Below, one piece after another: positions 35,299 to 48,904 of a stretch of DNA of 64,000 nucleotides (its first letter is position 1; the number at the start of each line of letters is the position of its first letter). The notes below the pieces were generated by a model, which saw only the letters and a list, made by a program, of their open reading frames with translations, searched no databases and was not told where the DNA came from. A program made the translations under genes and the position numbers. The DNA is from Patagioenas fasciata (Eukaryota; Chordata; Aves; Columbiformes; Columbidae), in assembly GCF_037038585.1 (NCBI RefSeq), contig NC_092524.1:46151001-46215000 (forward strand), written 5' to 3'.

Positions 35299-38200
35299 CT
35301 GAAACAGACAACAAACCATTGCACAGGAGTCTGACATCACAGGATGCACAGTTCCCAGGATTTTCTCTCCCCATCCCTGCGAAACTTCAAAAGTAAGATA
35401 CACAGCATGAAGGCAAGAGCACCCAAGCACCAGCAATACTTGAGAATAAAAACAGCGGGAACAACAAGAAGAGGATAATGACAGGAAACAAGGCAAAACT
35501 GGCTAATGGGCAACATTAAATGGTACAGAGTAACCAACATGAGGAATGGAGACAGAAATAAATGATCTCTAGAGATGGGACACACAAGACTTGGCAACTG
35601 CTTCAGAAGGAGAGAAATATCAGCAAGTTTCCCCTACTAGGAACAGAAGAGGCAGAGACCACAATAATTGCTTGATCTCCAAATGCTGTCCTAAGAACAC
35701 ATTCAGCAGACGTAAGGGGTCTTAGAGCTCCGACCCTCTGAAGAAGCACACAGTCTCTTACCATTCGTGTCCCTCATCTCCTCTTCTCGTTTCTTCATAT
35801 AGGCAAAGTCATTAACGATGGACTCCGAAAGATCTTCCAGACGCCTCAATTCTACTTCCAGAGGCTTCAACTTCTCCACTTTTGCAATCTAGAAAACAGA
35901 AGAGTCAGGCAATCACTGAGCTAAAACCAAAAGCTCCCATGTGGGTTTTTACTGCCAGTTTGAGCCATTCCTTCTCACATAGTACAGATCTGGGACATCC
36001 TTCCCCCAGGGAAACACCTCTATAAGCCAGAAACTACCATTGCATAAAACATTACCACTTCTCCCACCTGTTCTTTGAAACACACTTTCCTATTTCCCCT
36101 CCTACACAACGGAGGAGCACAGTATGCATACAAGCACATTTCTTCCTTATTCAGCCTAATGTTAGCTAATTCACAGTTGGCTTCTATGGAGTGGGTAGAA
36201 GAGTTTGCCACATGACTAAACCTCCAGTGAACAGACTGAGATACAGGTGACTAACACACATACGATACTGTTCTACAAGCACGCAGGATATTAGCACTGA
36301 CTTGCCTTCCTGTCACCACACACCCCAGAAAGCCTGGGCAGCCTGGATTCCCAGTAGCAGTGGTTTGATTACACCCACAAGAGCGCGGGGCTTCTATCAC
36401 TTAGACTGATAACTTTCTCTTGGTACAGCCACCAAGTGCCCATCGGCCTCAGGCCACCAGGTGACGCTGCTGTAACACTGACGGGACGGGCTGCCTTTGC
36501 ACCAGCTTGAAAGGAAAACACACTACCCTCATAAAAGCTGGTTTTGAAGGACATCATTTTTGTGCAGAACATGCAACCTACAGTACTACAAGTCACAGAT
36601 TTGAATCCAAAAAGAAAAATCTACAGGAAATTCAATCAGAAGGCACAGTCCACAACGGCAACTATTTAAACCTAAATGTGTAAACACATGTCCCTGGCCA
36701 AGTCCTGGCTGTAACCTGACTACACTCGATGTAAAATCTGTGACAGAAGGACATGACTCAAAAGAAGGTAACTGCAATTCCTGCCACTGCTACAGAGTAG
36801 GGTTTGGGTAACTCTGTTCCTTGTGTGGAATCTGTCACCAACAAGTGGCAGGTCCCTGCCATGAAGGCCAGATGCCACATCCCCAAGTAATGCAGCAGAA
36901 GAGAGATATGCTACAGAAAACTGCAAAAGGCACACGGAGCACCTGCAGCTCACTGCCAGCCTTACCGCCACACAGCCATTCTCAGACATAAGCCGCAGGA
37001 CGGCATTCTTCAGTGGTTCAGGTGCCGACGGGGAGGCAACGGAGCACCCAGGGTGCCAGCATCCCCAAAATGCCACCTCCAGAGGCAGCTGCCTGGGTGT
37101 CAGAGCCCACCTGAGGAGATGCTGGTCACCAGGCCAGTGCTAGCTCAGCCATTTCACTGAAGGGTCTCCCCATGACATAAGTATACTGGCAAGCAGCAGG
37201 CCAAAAGCAATCACCTGAGGACTTCTATACTGAGGCGAGCTGTGTATCACAGCCCTGCCAGCACAGCAGTGTCAATGCAGAGTGTGTCTGTGAGGAGGCA
37301 TAGGAAACAGGAGGTTAAACCCCTCCTGCTTTCTAGCCAATAGGTTGTACTGTCAAAACCTTGTGGCCTGGACACGTATCTGCCAGCAGAGCTTTACTGA
37401 GAAACTGGCACCAGTGTAAGCACACCTATGGCCCAGACTCTGCTGACACAGCTAGAGCAGCAGGTCTGCAACACACACAAGGTCTCAGACAGCTCCACTG
37501 ACAAGCTAACCCTGCACTGACCAGCTCCACTATCTTCCTGGAGGGCACTTTTCCTCATTCACAGAGCGCTACAGAAGTTCTACTGGGAAAAAAAAAAAAA
37601 AGAAAACAAGGCTTATCTGCTCCATCCTGCATCCCTTCAGCTGCTCTTAGTAGGTAAGGCTAGAAACATCTGATAGCTACTTTCAGTCCTGCATGTACTT
37701 CAAGACACACATTCTGGAACCTTCTTCATCCAATATGCACAGCTGTTCCAAGGGGTTTCGTAAAAAGTCCACCAAGCATCTGTGATGGTGGAACACCATC
37801 ATCCTAGAAGGAACATCTGGACTACCATAACAACCAAGACAAGAACTCTACTGAACTTCTCAGGGGCCATTGAAAGACTTGTCCAAGCCTAACTCACTTC
37901 CTAGCATAGAAAAAGACATGCTATAGCCAAAAGCTGACAAGGAGTAGCTGATCTGGAAAGGAACCTAGATTGCCAAGCCTTCTTGGTACCCTCTAAAAAG
38001 TCTTTTCACTTTTCACCACCTTCATTTCTACTTATTGAATGGAGAAAGTTATTCCTCCCTACCCCAGAGACCTAAGGTATGACACTGCCATGCAGTTAGG
38101 TTTTCGAAACCAGCTCTCTCTCCCAGTTGCTTTGCTCCAAGAATGTCTGGCTCATGAAAGCTTAGGAAGCCAGACTTAGACATCATCCTTCCTCTGACTG

Positions 38201-41200
38201 CACATACCCATGCACAATCAGGACAGTGTCAGTGGCCCTTGTTCAACTCTGTAAATTGAGTCTCCCTGCAGCAATTCAACAAGAACAACTCGGGGGGAAG
38301 ACAGGCCACTGGTACCTTACAGCAGATGAACATCACAAGCAAAAGGCTCAAAAAGGCAGCAATTACATGAGAGAAACCTGAGCAACAGTCCTTCCTTCTT
38401 AGGCCTTACAGCAACCAGACAAGTCAAAACTCACAAACACTACTGCAACTTGGGGAGGGAGAGGCTTAAAAAAATAAATCATACTGCAAAACAGTGTGGC
38501 TAAACATCTGTAGCAACTGTATAAACACTAAACCCATTTGAGTGCTTTGCAGACATGCTGCTCAACAAGGCTCAACACAGTCTGCCACTCCTGAGAGGTC
38601 CTCACAAGTCAAGGATGGTTGCCAGTGCTGCCAAGATCTGCAATTTGGTATCAAGTGGGGCTGCATTTCTAAATCCTCCTTTTCCCATGTTTGTCCATGG
38701 ACCTTTTTCATCAATCTAACTACACTGACGAGCATAATGGATACTTACTTTTATTCCAAGACAGTCCTAGCAGTACAACTAGTGAGTGTGTAGATATACA
38801 GGCATAAGAGAACCTTTCTGTACAGGGACAATGCTTCTAGGTGGCACTACAGTAATGTAACTCAAGAGTGTGCTGTGGGGTTGTATTTAAAGCGATTCTG
38901 TATATGTAGTCAACATAATCCTCCCCAGTTACGCTCTCAGGGGTCATTCCATAAGACTTCAACATCTTGTAATCCCTTCAGTAGCTGGTTGCTAGACAGC
39001 TGGCCCAATGATTGCTCTGTTCTTCCCTGACTCCAAGCACTTTCTTACTATTCATGTAGGATGTGCTCTAGACTGACTTAAGCCACGTAGGACCAGCTAG
39101 CTCAAGGCTTAAAAGGATAAAAAAACTCCAGCATGCCTACCTCAGAAATGTGTTCATTTCCTAACTGGCACCATACACAGTCTCCTCTGCTACCAACTCT
39201 CCTTCCTGAGGCATCTCCCACGCTGTTGTGCACAGTGGACAAAGCAATCATTTGCAGGAAGCTTCCTCCACCAACAGCTCTCATTTTCTCAGGCACAAGG
39301 TTTGTGCTAGGGGCTGACTGACCCCAAATTCTACTAAGCCAAAAGCATGTTAGCAGCCACCAAAATTCAGCATCCAAATCAGCCAGTACCACTCCAGCCA
39401 CAAAGCAACTGCAATTCCACAGAGTTTGCTCTTGGGTCTAAGAAAGTTCTGTCCTCCTAAGATGGAAACATTTAGGCTCTATACATATTTGCAGTGTCAC
39501 GCATTCAAACCAAATACCTTTTTCACACCAGCTACTACTCCGCCAAACACCTTTATATCGATACACTGCCAGTTCTTAGGAACCCACAAGCACCTTTTCA
39601 GGGCTGTTGAGCCAGTACATCTTACAGTCAGGAAGGGTAAGAACAGTAACAATGTGAATTGACCTTCAGGAGGATCTTATATTAACCTAAAATGTCCTCT
39701 GCTGCCGGGGCTGGAGAAAATTCCCATCTCAGTCTCCTGTTGCCTCTAATACCTATGCCCAGAAGCTGGGTCACACTGTCCTAGCAAAGAAATTCAAACA
39801 TTAGGTTCCAGTTCCCAGAGCAGAGAATTAACTTCAGCTGATGTTTGTCCTTTTTTTTTTTTTCTCCCCTAACACACAAAGCCTCACTGGAATTGTACGT
39901 TGCAGACAGGCTTTCATCACCGCTGGGAAAACAGCTTCCCATCACGAGCTCCAAATCTACAAATGGTATCACGTGAGTGCTGGGAAAGGGCAGCGTGCAG
40001 TGCAGGCAGCCAGGGGACATACCTCCTCGTAGTTCTTTGCTTCAACTCCATGCTTCATATCCAGAATCACAAGCTGGTCCGGCATCCTCCCTGTTCCTGG
40101 AAACATAATGAAAGGATTCATTGTGCAAAACATTCAGCCTGCCAGGAAATCGCCAGCTCTCCCCACCACTGAGGAAGAACTCACAACATCCCTCCCCTCC
40201 CTCCACGTCTGTAGCTAACTGTGGAGACAGCACAGTCCAGCCTAAAAATACAGAGACTTCACAATAAATTCTGGCTGAAGGAGAGCCTCCCAAAGATAAT
40301 GAGAACAAGCTGTAACTAAAAGTGCTAAGTGTGTGTAGGAAGCAAATCACTGTAAAAACTGCAGAGGATTAGAAGATGAATACCAGCTGCTATGAGACAA
40401 CCTGGTGAAAGACAAGTCACCAGAGGGACAAATACTCAACTGAAAAGCCCACTTTCCTCCTAGCAGGAAGAGCACTGACAACTTCAAGGTTACTGGGATG
40501 GTAGATGATTTTGCATTTGAAGGAGCAGAAGATAAACTGGTCTAATTGAGGAATATGGCATACGGGGACTACTGACCCTCGCATGCTGCAGTGTCTGCAG
40601 AAACGAAGGCAATCCCTTTACCAACATATATTTTCAGGGAATAAACAGCTCATATGTCTAAGACTCACACTGCCAATGCAAACCTCAAGATAGTAGGGGA
40701 CTTCCGAAGCCAGGAAAATGCCACTTCAGAGAACTGCCAGCTGGAGCTGCACAAACAGCAAGTAGGGTAAGGCTGCAGTCAACAGCACACTAGGGATCTT
40801 TTAAGGCTGTACCCCCCTGGTTAGGAACACCTATGGCTAATACCTTCTTTTAACTGCTACAAACTGTCACATCTGAGAACACTCACAAGAGGAAAAAGGA
40901 AATATATAGGATAGGCATGTACAATACCCTAAAGAATGCAGCATGTCAGCTGACCTGAGTATCATATTCCACTATACCACCCACCAAAGAAATGTATGTA
41001 TGTAACACATTCCCAAATCCCAGCACTTTGGGGCATAGAGTTTTCCTCAGCTGGCTGCCAGCAAAAATTCGCTTATACTACGAATTTCAGAGTCTTAATC
41101 CAGGGGCATGTCCAATACTCACAGTTCGCCTTAGGAGGCTGCCAGGTGGACACTTCTTCAGTCCACAAACAAATTCAATGTACAGGTTACACTAGGTCAC

Positions 41201-44200
41201 TCCAGTTGGAGCTAGGAAGATATTCCAGATCTTCAATACAACATGTCCAAATTTTCTCTCTACCCACTGAACAGTTCTTCAACACCTCCGTATGATCACC
41301 TCCACCTTCTACTGCTAGCAGAACATGGAATAACCTACTGACAAGATGGTCCATATCAACTACAAAACTTTTCTTAAATTTCATGAGGGATAGAAGACCT
41401 GAAAATTCAAACCCAGCTATGCAAGAGTTCAACAGTAGATTAGGATATTTTTTTTTTGTTTTCTTGTAAAAGACTGGTTACTGTAAGAACAAACACAAAT
41501 CCTGGCAATGTTCTTTAACAGATGGGCTGTATATGACCATACAGTGCTCCTTTGTCCAATGACAAGTTTTGACCACTTATGTCATACATATATCAGCATG
41601 CCTGGAAACTGATAGGTAGGACAGCCAACCGTAGCTGCAGAAGAAAATCCAAAGCACACAGTTCAGTGAGAGGTTTTTATAATGTTGTTTAAATTACAGC
41701 AACTTGGGTGGAGAGTTGGAGCTTCCAGGAAGAGATGAGAAAGATGAAAAGGCCAGGGAACAGAATAGAACTGGAAGGATTAATTTGTGAGGCTGGGAGA
41801 GCTGCCAAGAGGCAGTAAGAAAGCAGAAAACTTAGAGCTGCTGGGTGCAAAGGGATGGAAAGCAGATATTCTGCAAGAGGTTAACGTTGTCAGAGACTGG
41901 CCTGGAAAAACTCAAGCTGCTCTTCTACATGTTTACTGAGCCCACTGTACTAAGCAGCTCCCTTCATGGTCATCAGATCCTCAGCAACTCCCTGCAGCCA
42001 GGGCTCACCCCAGCAGACTGGATCAGCAGCAAAGAAAAAAATAGTTACTAAGTCCCAGAGATCTTGAACTAAACTGATGCCTACATCCCCCAGGAGGTCA
42101 TCTCACATGAGGACATAACTGTTTCCTGGGAGATTAGGGGAGCTCCTAATTTGCAAAGTCAGTGGAAAAACAGGATGGTTGAACTGGATGTCAAAAATTG
42201 TTCCCTTAGAAATTCCAGAAAAAATGTGCCATAACACTCTTAAGAAAGTTTGGGAAGAAAAGGATTACAGAAAGAGCAGAGGTAAAGATTAGCACACAGA
42301 GTGAGTCCTACAGGGGAGCACGTAGTGCAGGTCAGGCTGTTCTTCTCAGAGATGAGCATATGGTGAGAGAGTAAGCACGCTTGGGAACAGAGCACTGGTC
42401 AGGAGTAGAGGACACCTCCATGCTGGAACAGGGTAAAAAAAGCCCTTCATGCAAACACCCAGAGCTCCAAGCAGCACCCTAAGAACTCCTCCACTCTCAT
42501 AAGGTGGACCTTCTAAATAAGATCATCTCATTTCCTCTTCCTCATTTCTGTGGTTAAGGATTGAGAAATCCTAGTTGCTTAGACCCCGCAGGTCCCAACG
42601 GCTCTGGGCTTCCTCTACCAACTGTTTTTCTCTTCCAGTACTCCACCAACATCCTCCTTGGCTGCCACACGACAAGTGCTGACCACTTGATGAGACTGGA
42701 AAAAAAACCCAACCTTTAAAGACCAACATGGGGATAAAACAGTGCTTGGTCAGTTCCCCCACTTCCATTCTGATCTTATTATAGAGGAAACAAGGCACTT
42801 CCTTGTGATGTGGTTTCTTCTTCCACAGTACCTTAACCAAGTCCTGCAGATGATCAAGCCTTGCAATGCCACCTCCCTTTAATACTTCCTTGATTACCAG
42901 CACAGGCATGGAAAATCTGGAAATACTCATCATGCAGCATCTCCCTTTAGCAAGGAATTTGGGGCATCTAGATCCGAAAAGAAAATGGCAGTTTGGAGGC
43001 CCCCAAAGAGAAAGTCCCAAAAAGAGGATTCAGCTGCTTAATTGAACGGCTCTAGATTTTGGCACCTCAACACCCCACTGGTCACCAGGGAGAAGCTACA
43101 CTTAGAAATAGTTTATCCTCATCAGTATCAAAAGCTTTAAAACAAACCTGCAACAATACAACACAGCCAGGTAACAAACATCTGCTACAATCAAAAGAGC
43201 TACAAGTGGCTCAGTCTAGCCAAGAAACCTCTGGTCACGAGCACTGAAATAAAAGTCTAGACACAAGTAAAGAAAGAAGCCTTTCCCACTTCAGTGTGCA
43301 ATCACACTGAAGCTATGAAAGGTTTTGTTCGACTGTCTGGAGACCTCCCAAATAGCCAGGTGTTGGACACTAAATAGCAGGCGTGACTCCTAGATGAGTC
43401 ACTAGTGCCTGCATGTCTCGATGCTTAAGGAGCATCTGGAAGCCCTATCTTTGGAGTGAAATAAAAGCAAAACCCTGAGCACTTGGGGTCACTGTCTTAT
43501 CTGTAAAATACTATGGAAGAGGTGTTACAAGCCAGATCTCTCCCAGTCCCAGCAAAGAAGACAGGCTTCTCTTTCTGGAAAGTTCCCTTCAATATCTTAT
43601 ATGTGGAGCAGAACATCCAACCTGAGGTGGCCTTTCAAGAGATACAAGGAATGCTGCTAGTCACTGCTCTGTGAAACGCTCTGGGAGCTTTTAGCATAAA
43701 ACCTAGGAAGAACTGTGTCTAGGGAGCAGAACTCTGACAGTGACCACGAAAAAACGTGAGCACCTACGAACTTGCATGTGGTCATGCCACCACAAATGAG
43801 ACCAGAGCCCACGTGTTGGCTGTTTTCAGCACGTTTGTCCTGAAGTTGAGCCCAGCCACTCAAAGCAGCACATGCGTCACACTCACAGGAAACAGCCTCA
43901 GCGCCTGTTAGGCAACCGTCCTTGCAGCACAAATGCAAGGCTGACGTCCTGCTCATATCCGCTTTTATTGACCACTTAGAGAGCAGTTGTGGGTGCAAAC
44001 TAAGGCCACATTCCCTATACACATACCCCACAACCCCAGAAAATGGTTGCTAGCTAGCCTAATGCAGGATTGCTGCCAAGTACACACTGTAGAGAGATCA
44101 TGTTCTACCAAAGGGGGAGAGACGGCCAGCTGGGGAGAAAGACAGAGTCCTGGAGACGATGGCATCCTGCTCTGTCCTGGCTCAACTACAGGATGGGGAA

Positions 44201-47200
44201 AAGCATGAGAAATGCAAAAGAGGTTTGGTTTGCTCCCTGGTACTGCCACTCAGTGTGGCTGTGGTGACCTCTGCGTCAGGAACACAGCATTCCACTTTCA
44301 GTGGAAACCGAAGCACGACAGCTATAGAGGATTACCTAACTTCAAATGCAACACTGATGGCAGATATTCTGCACTGAAACTGCCCAGTGTTCTGCAGACC
44401 ACACTCAGGATCACTTTACTCATACCCCTAATCCACACATCTACATGAACGTGAAGCAGCCAACAGACCTGTCACTTCACTTACCCACAGGGAGCTTGCT
44501 CTCAAAGCAGGCCTCAAACATATCATAGTCTTCAGTGGTGAAGGCAAACTTGCCCTTAGTGGCATCCTCCTTGGCATACAGGATGTGCCCAGCTGAGTCA
44601 GTTATCTGTAAGAGAGACAGAGAGGGTGAGGAACACAGCACTTCACTGCCATGGGCTCACACTGTCTGTGCTATGCGGGAAGAGTTCTTTTAGCATCCCC
44701 TTTGGATCTAATGCTTTCTTCTTTCAACAGTTTCCCTTCTTCCACGCAACTATATCAATTCTTCCCCTCCTCATCCCCACTCCAGGAGTGGACAAAGTTA
44801 GAGTGCCTCTAAGGTAATTATGGACTCCTAGATTAAACAAAAACAAACATCAAAAAAACACGCCACAAAACAAAACAAAAAAAAAACAACTGACCAACAA
44901 AGCCAAAAACCACACCAATTCCTCTACCCCCCGTAACCTCTGAATACAGACTACATTTAGGAACTCTAGCTGAAACCAACTGTTATGCCCTGCTGTCTTT
45001 TTGCAAGCAAAACTCATAAATTCCCATAGCAAGATACGGAGCAGCTCTACAAGACAAAAAAAGACTCATTCCCCAGAAGATGAAACAGAGAAGGGCACAT
45101 CTATTCCTCTAGAAGTGAGTTATCAGCGTGACCCTGAGTTGTGCTAGGTTTGGGTGCCAAGATGCATAAAAGTGGCCACTTCAGAGGACAATTCAGACTA
45201 CACAGACAGAACAATGACTGCTTTGTGCTAAGTCTATGATATTACTAAGAATAGGCAAAAACTGAAGAAGTTCTAAAAAAATGCTTCAACAAAGAGTAAA
45301 AATAAAGAAATCACAATTCATGACGCAGACTTGAGAATCATTGTGCTCAATTAAAGAGTCCTTCCAGATGAAATACTCTGATCATGGAGAGGGGTGAAAA
45401 AAACCAAAGTCTTTACAATATTGCATGACAACAGACAGTGTGTGTCCCACTGGAACGCTTCCCAGTTTCCCTCAACTCTGTCCTTTCACAGGTATGTCTG
45501 AAAAAGCATGGGCGCTAAGGTTACTAGGGGTGTTTGAAAGTCTTAGAGGTGATGAGACTAAAATGCTTGCGAGTAATTTTAAAGGTAGGTAAGAGAGAAG
45601 TACAAAGTAATTTGTAGTATGGAAAAGGGAAGTCAGACATTCTCCTTTACTCCATCTTAAAATAGAAAACCAGCCTTGTTTCCCTGTACAAAAGGCCTAC
45701 AGAAGGGCTATGTACCCAAAATTATTCTAAGGAAACATTCTTATTTCTTCCTATTAGAACACCTGACTAACTCCCTGCCACGAGGTACCACTGATGCCGG
45801 CAGTCTGCTTGGACTTAGAACAGGTACAGACCTTCACATGGATAATGAGAGCTGCTGCATTATGCAGGAAAAATAATAAAGTATATAGATCTTCATGCCT
45901 CAGGGTATAAACCATAGTAAGCAAGCCTTTAGGAACAGGCTTCCCCTACATACAGATTACCCTGTAATTGTCTGTTACGGGATTTGTTGTAGCTTCCCCT
46001 GTGCCGTATAGTATTTGTCTGCATGCAAGAACAAGGAGCACTGTTCTCCCGCGCTGCAGTTCCTTCTCAGAGCTCTACCTGTATTCAAGCGGCGAGCAGA
46101 TGAAAGCTGCCTGCACAGTCACACGCGGGCAGCTCTGTTGCCACCCACCTGCCACAAGCCACCTCCTGTCTGGAAGCCACCAGACTGCTGGAGGCACTTG
46201 GCTCTAGTGAGCAGGCCCCACTCAAGTACAAGACTGTCCACATCCCACCATGCAGACACAGCATAAAACGAGTTTTGGCCACCATATGGTGCACACTATT
46301 TAATGGAGAAGTCCTGATTAACTGAGATGCTTCATCAGTGTGATACCATATAATCTGCACGCTGGGTTCTCCATCCCCAGAAGTGGTGACAAGAACAGAG
46401 CGAGGAAAGTTCTCAAATGTCCCTATTATTTTGAGCACTATTCCCTTACGGCTTTGTAGAAACCAGAGCTAATCTTTAGCTAGCGGATATTATGAAGCTT
46501 GATCCATTTTTGATCTTTGCAGCTCTGGCAACAGCCTGCTCATGAACAGGATTCTGGACAATAAAAGCTCTGCTATCTGCTTTCATGAGAACTGAATAGT
46601 GTTATCCAAATCAGCCGAATCCACCGCCAATTCAGCCAGCATGCGGGGGTGGGAGAAGCTGCTAATAGCTCAGCCAGAACACTTGTGGGGGAGTTGACCT
46701 GAAAAGGATTTTTCATGCTATTCTAACGTTATTTACGGTAATGCAATCCCCTACAGACAGGGCATTGTTCGCCCTTGACAATCAGCCCGACGGTTCCCCA
46801 AACCACCAGCCTGCACAACGGGGCAGAGGCACGTGGCTGGGCCTAAGCGAGACCTCAGCCGCCCCTGGGCAGGCAGCTGGCAGAGCCCCCGGGTTCCTCC
46901 AAAACAGAGGGGCCCACTGTTAGCGCCAGGCTATCACACACACACAGCTTAGCTCACCAGCAGAAACTGCTCTAAGTCTGGCCAGGATTGACTATCAACC
47001 TCCTACATTCAGTGGCCCAATCCAGGGGACCCAAGCAGGCCATCCAGTGCAGAAGGAGAGCGACCACCTGCAGACATGATGCCCTGAACTAACTTTTCTT
47101 ACAGACTCAAAGTCTGCACCTGGCAGAGGGGTTACAGCACTTAAAATAGGCCCAGCATGTCAGGAGGCCAAGCATAACTGAACAATAAGAAGAAAAGCAA

Positions 47201-48904
47201 GAATTGCATAAATTTTTATTTCTGCTTTGTAGCTTTTCAAATCAGTACAGGATGGTTGTTTTTATATATATTTTATTTATTTATTTTGCAGTTGGAATAA
47301 AATAGAACTTGTATGAGCGGTCCGTACCAGCTTCAGTAGCAAAGCCAGACTAAGACCCAAGTGTGGGATTCATTGCTTCACCACCTCCCTAGACACAAAA
47401 GTGAATTTTGGAAGAGACCGTGGAGTCAGCTGACCTAAGAATGGGCAACTAGAGAACCAGGAGGCCTGATCACCAAGTATTAAGAGCCAGATGGGAACAC
47501 GGCACTCGATTTGAAATACATGCACCTTCCCAGGCAAATACCACAGCAACATTTTAAAGCATTAAAGCTGGTTGGCCCTGCCCATATGCAGACAAGTTTC
47601 CTCTCACAAACAATGTTACAACAGCAGAACAAATTCTTTTAAAAAAGCAAGACTCCAGAAACAGCCTTCTCTAGCGATACTCAACCATGACTGCTGATAA
47701 CCCAAAGCCTCTGGGCATCTGTAGGTGGATGCTGGAAACCTGATTTCAGGAGATCTCAAATATTCATTCAATAACACTGATTTCAGAGACTCCTGAGCAC
47801 ATAATCTCATCTCTGTTTGTGTGCTTATGTTTGAAGCCCTTGGGAGCTTAGACAGAAATTAAAAAAACAGACAAAAACACGTTATGAAGTAATTGTGTAG
47901 CAGTAGACCTGACTCAGCTAGTTGGGAAATTTGTAGAAAGCCAGAGAAGGCAGATTGTGGACAGAATTAAAGTGAAGCTACTGAAGTTTTAACAGCCACT
48001 TGTCCCAGTGGTGTATCAGTCACATATGTTCTGCTGACCCTTCCCCATCCTCCTTCAACATACTTTAGGATCATTTTCTTTGCTGCAGCAAACACCTGCC
48101 TCCTTAAAGTCCATGCAAGCCACCACACAGCACGATGGGAAAAGCCATTTTATGACCCCAAACCTCGTTTCCAAGCCCCCCCTTGCCCGTTCCCGGCGGC
48201 CACGGTGCGCAGGCCGGGCGCCCTCGCAAAGCCACGTCAGCCTCGCTCCTTCCTGCTCACACGGTGCCAGCCGCTCACACGGCCGCACCGCGGCGGCCCG
48301 GCCCACGCAACCACGCGTGCGGATTATCCGTGGCGCGGCGGGAGGGACCCCTGCGATGAGATCTGGGGGGAAAAAAAGCCTGTATTTGGGTCAAGCCAAA
48401 CACCTGCCCTACTCCCTCGCCACCCGATGTCCGGATGGCAGAACCCCTGGGCGAGCGGAGGCCACTAACGTGAAGCAAGTCCTGCTCCGTCGCTCCCCCG
48501 ACGCCCCGCGGCAGGAGGCCAGGCCCGCGCTGAACCCACACGTGGACCGGCGTCATGCGTGGAAAACGTCACCCAGACCCACTCCCCGCCCACGCGCGGC
48601 CGGGGAGGCGGGGCCACGCCGTCCGCCCCGGCTCACCCCCCTCCCGCTCCCGCCTGCCGGGGCGCCGCCGCCACGGCCGCACCTTGAGGTTGGCGGAGGG
48701 TCCGGTGGAGGAGCCCGGCGGGGCGCCGATCTCGTACTCGCCCGTGACCAGCGTGTCGCGGTGGATCTCCTCCCGCAGGCACTTCCGCGCCTTGCCCGGC
48801 AGCTGGAAGGAGATGGGCCGCGCCGGGCCCACCAGCAGCAGCAGCAGCAGGGCCAAGAGGGGGGCCTGCCGCAGGCGGGGGCGGCCGAGCAGCGGCAGCG
48901 GCAT
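35177..48904 (-). CDS. TMED10: TMED10 (p24-delta1, Tmp21), complete gene of 5 coding exons
   Basis: TMED10 is a type I membrane cargo receptor of the p24 family that cycles between ER, ERGIC and cis-Golgi. It recruits COPI and COPII coats, helps export GPI-anchored proteins and is a modulator of gamma-secretase. The joined exons give 221 residues, against 219 in human. There is a signal peptide (1-30), a lumenal GOLD domain (about 31-130) with paired cysteines C42 and C107, a coiled-coil stalk (about 140-180), one membrane segment (about 188-210), and a cytosolic tail with the FF (213-214) and KK (217-218) coat-binding motifs ending KKLIE. All introns are GT-AG and phases agree. Introns 1-3 are each about 4.1-4.4 kb; intron 4 is 463 bp. 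Nothing suggests loss of function. Confidence 0.97.
35762..35888 (-). CDS. TMED10: TMED10 coding exon 4 (coiled-coil stalk)
   Basis: It encodes residues 140-181, including [20 protein letters not shown] and [16 protein letters not shown], the conserved p24-delta stalk. It ends one base into Glu182. Confidence 0.97.
35889..40022 (-). other. TMED10: TMED10 intron 3
   Basis: This 4.1-kb intron shows A-runs near 37587-37601 and a T-run near 39850-39862. No exon, RNA gene or repeat family is recognised. Confidence 0.8.
40023..40096 (-). CDS. TMED10: TMED10 coding exon 3
   Basis: It completes Gly115 and encodes residues 116-139, [20 protein letters not shown] and then NYEE, the C-terminal strands of the GOLD domain. 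Confidence 0.97.
40097..44484 (-). other. TMED10: TMED10 intron 2
   Basis: At 4.4 kb it is the longest intron here. It contains an open stretch at 42571-43020 of uncertain meaning and an inverted AP-1-like pair at 43383-43402 (see findings). No repeat family is recognised. Confidence 0.8.
44485..44605 (-). CDS. TMED10: TMED10 coding exon 2 (GOLD domain)
   Basis: It encodes residues 75-114, [20 protein letters not shown], then [18 protein letters not shown], and ends one base into Gly115. C107 pairs with C42 in the family. Relative to the human protein the LPV before the junction is extra. Confidence 0.96.
44606..48682 (-). other. TMED10: TMED10 intron 1
   Basis: The first ~0.5 kb (48165-48682) is CpG-rich and contains CCACGTCA at 48232-48239. 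An A/C-rich stretch lies at 44836-44893 and an AT-rich run at 47260-47287. No exon or repeat family is recognised in the rest. Confidence 0.8.
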
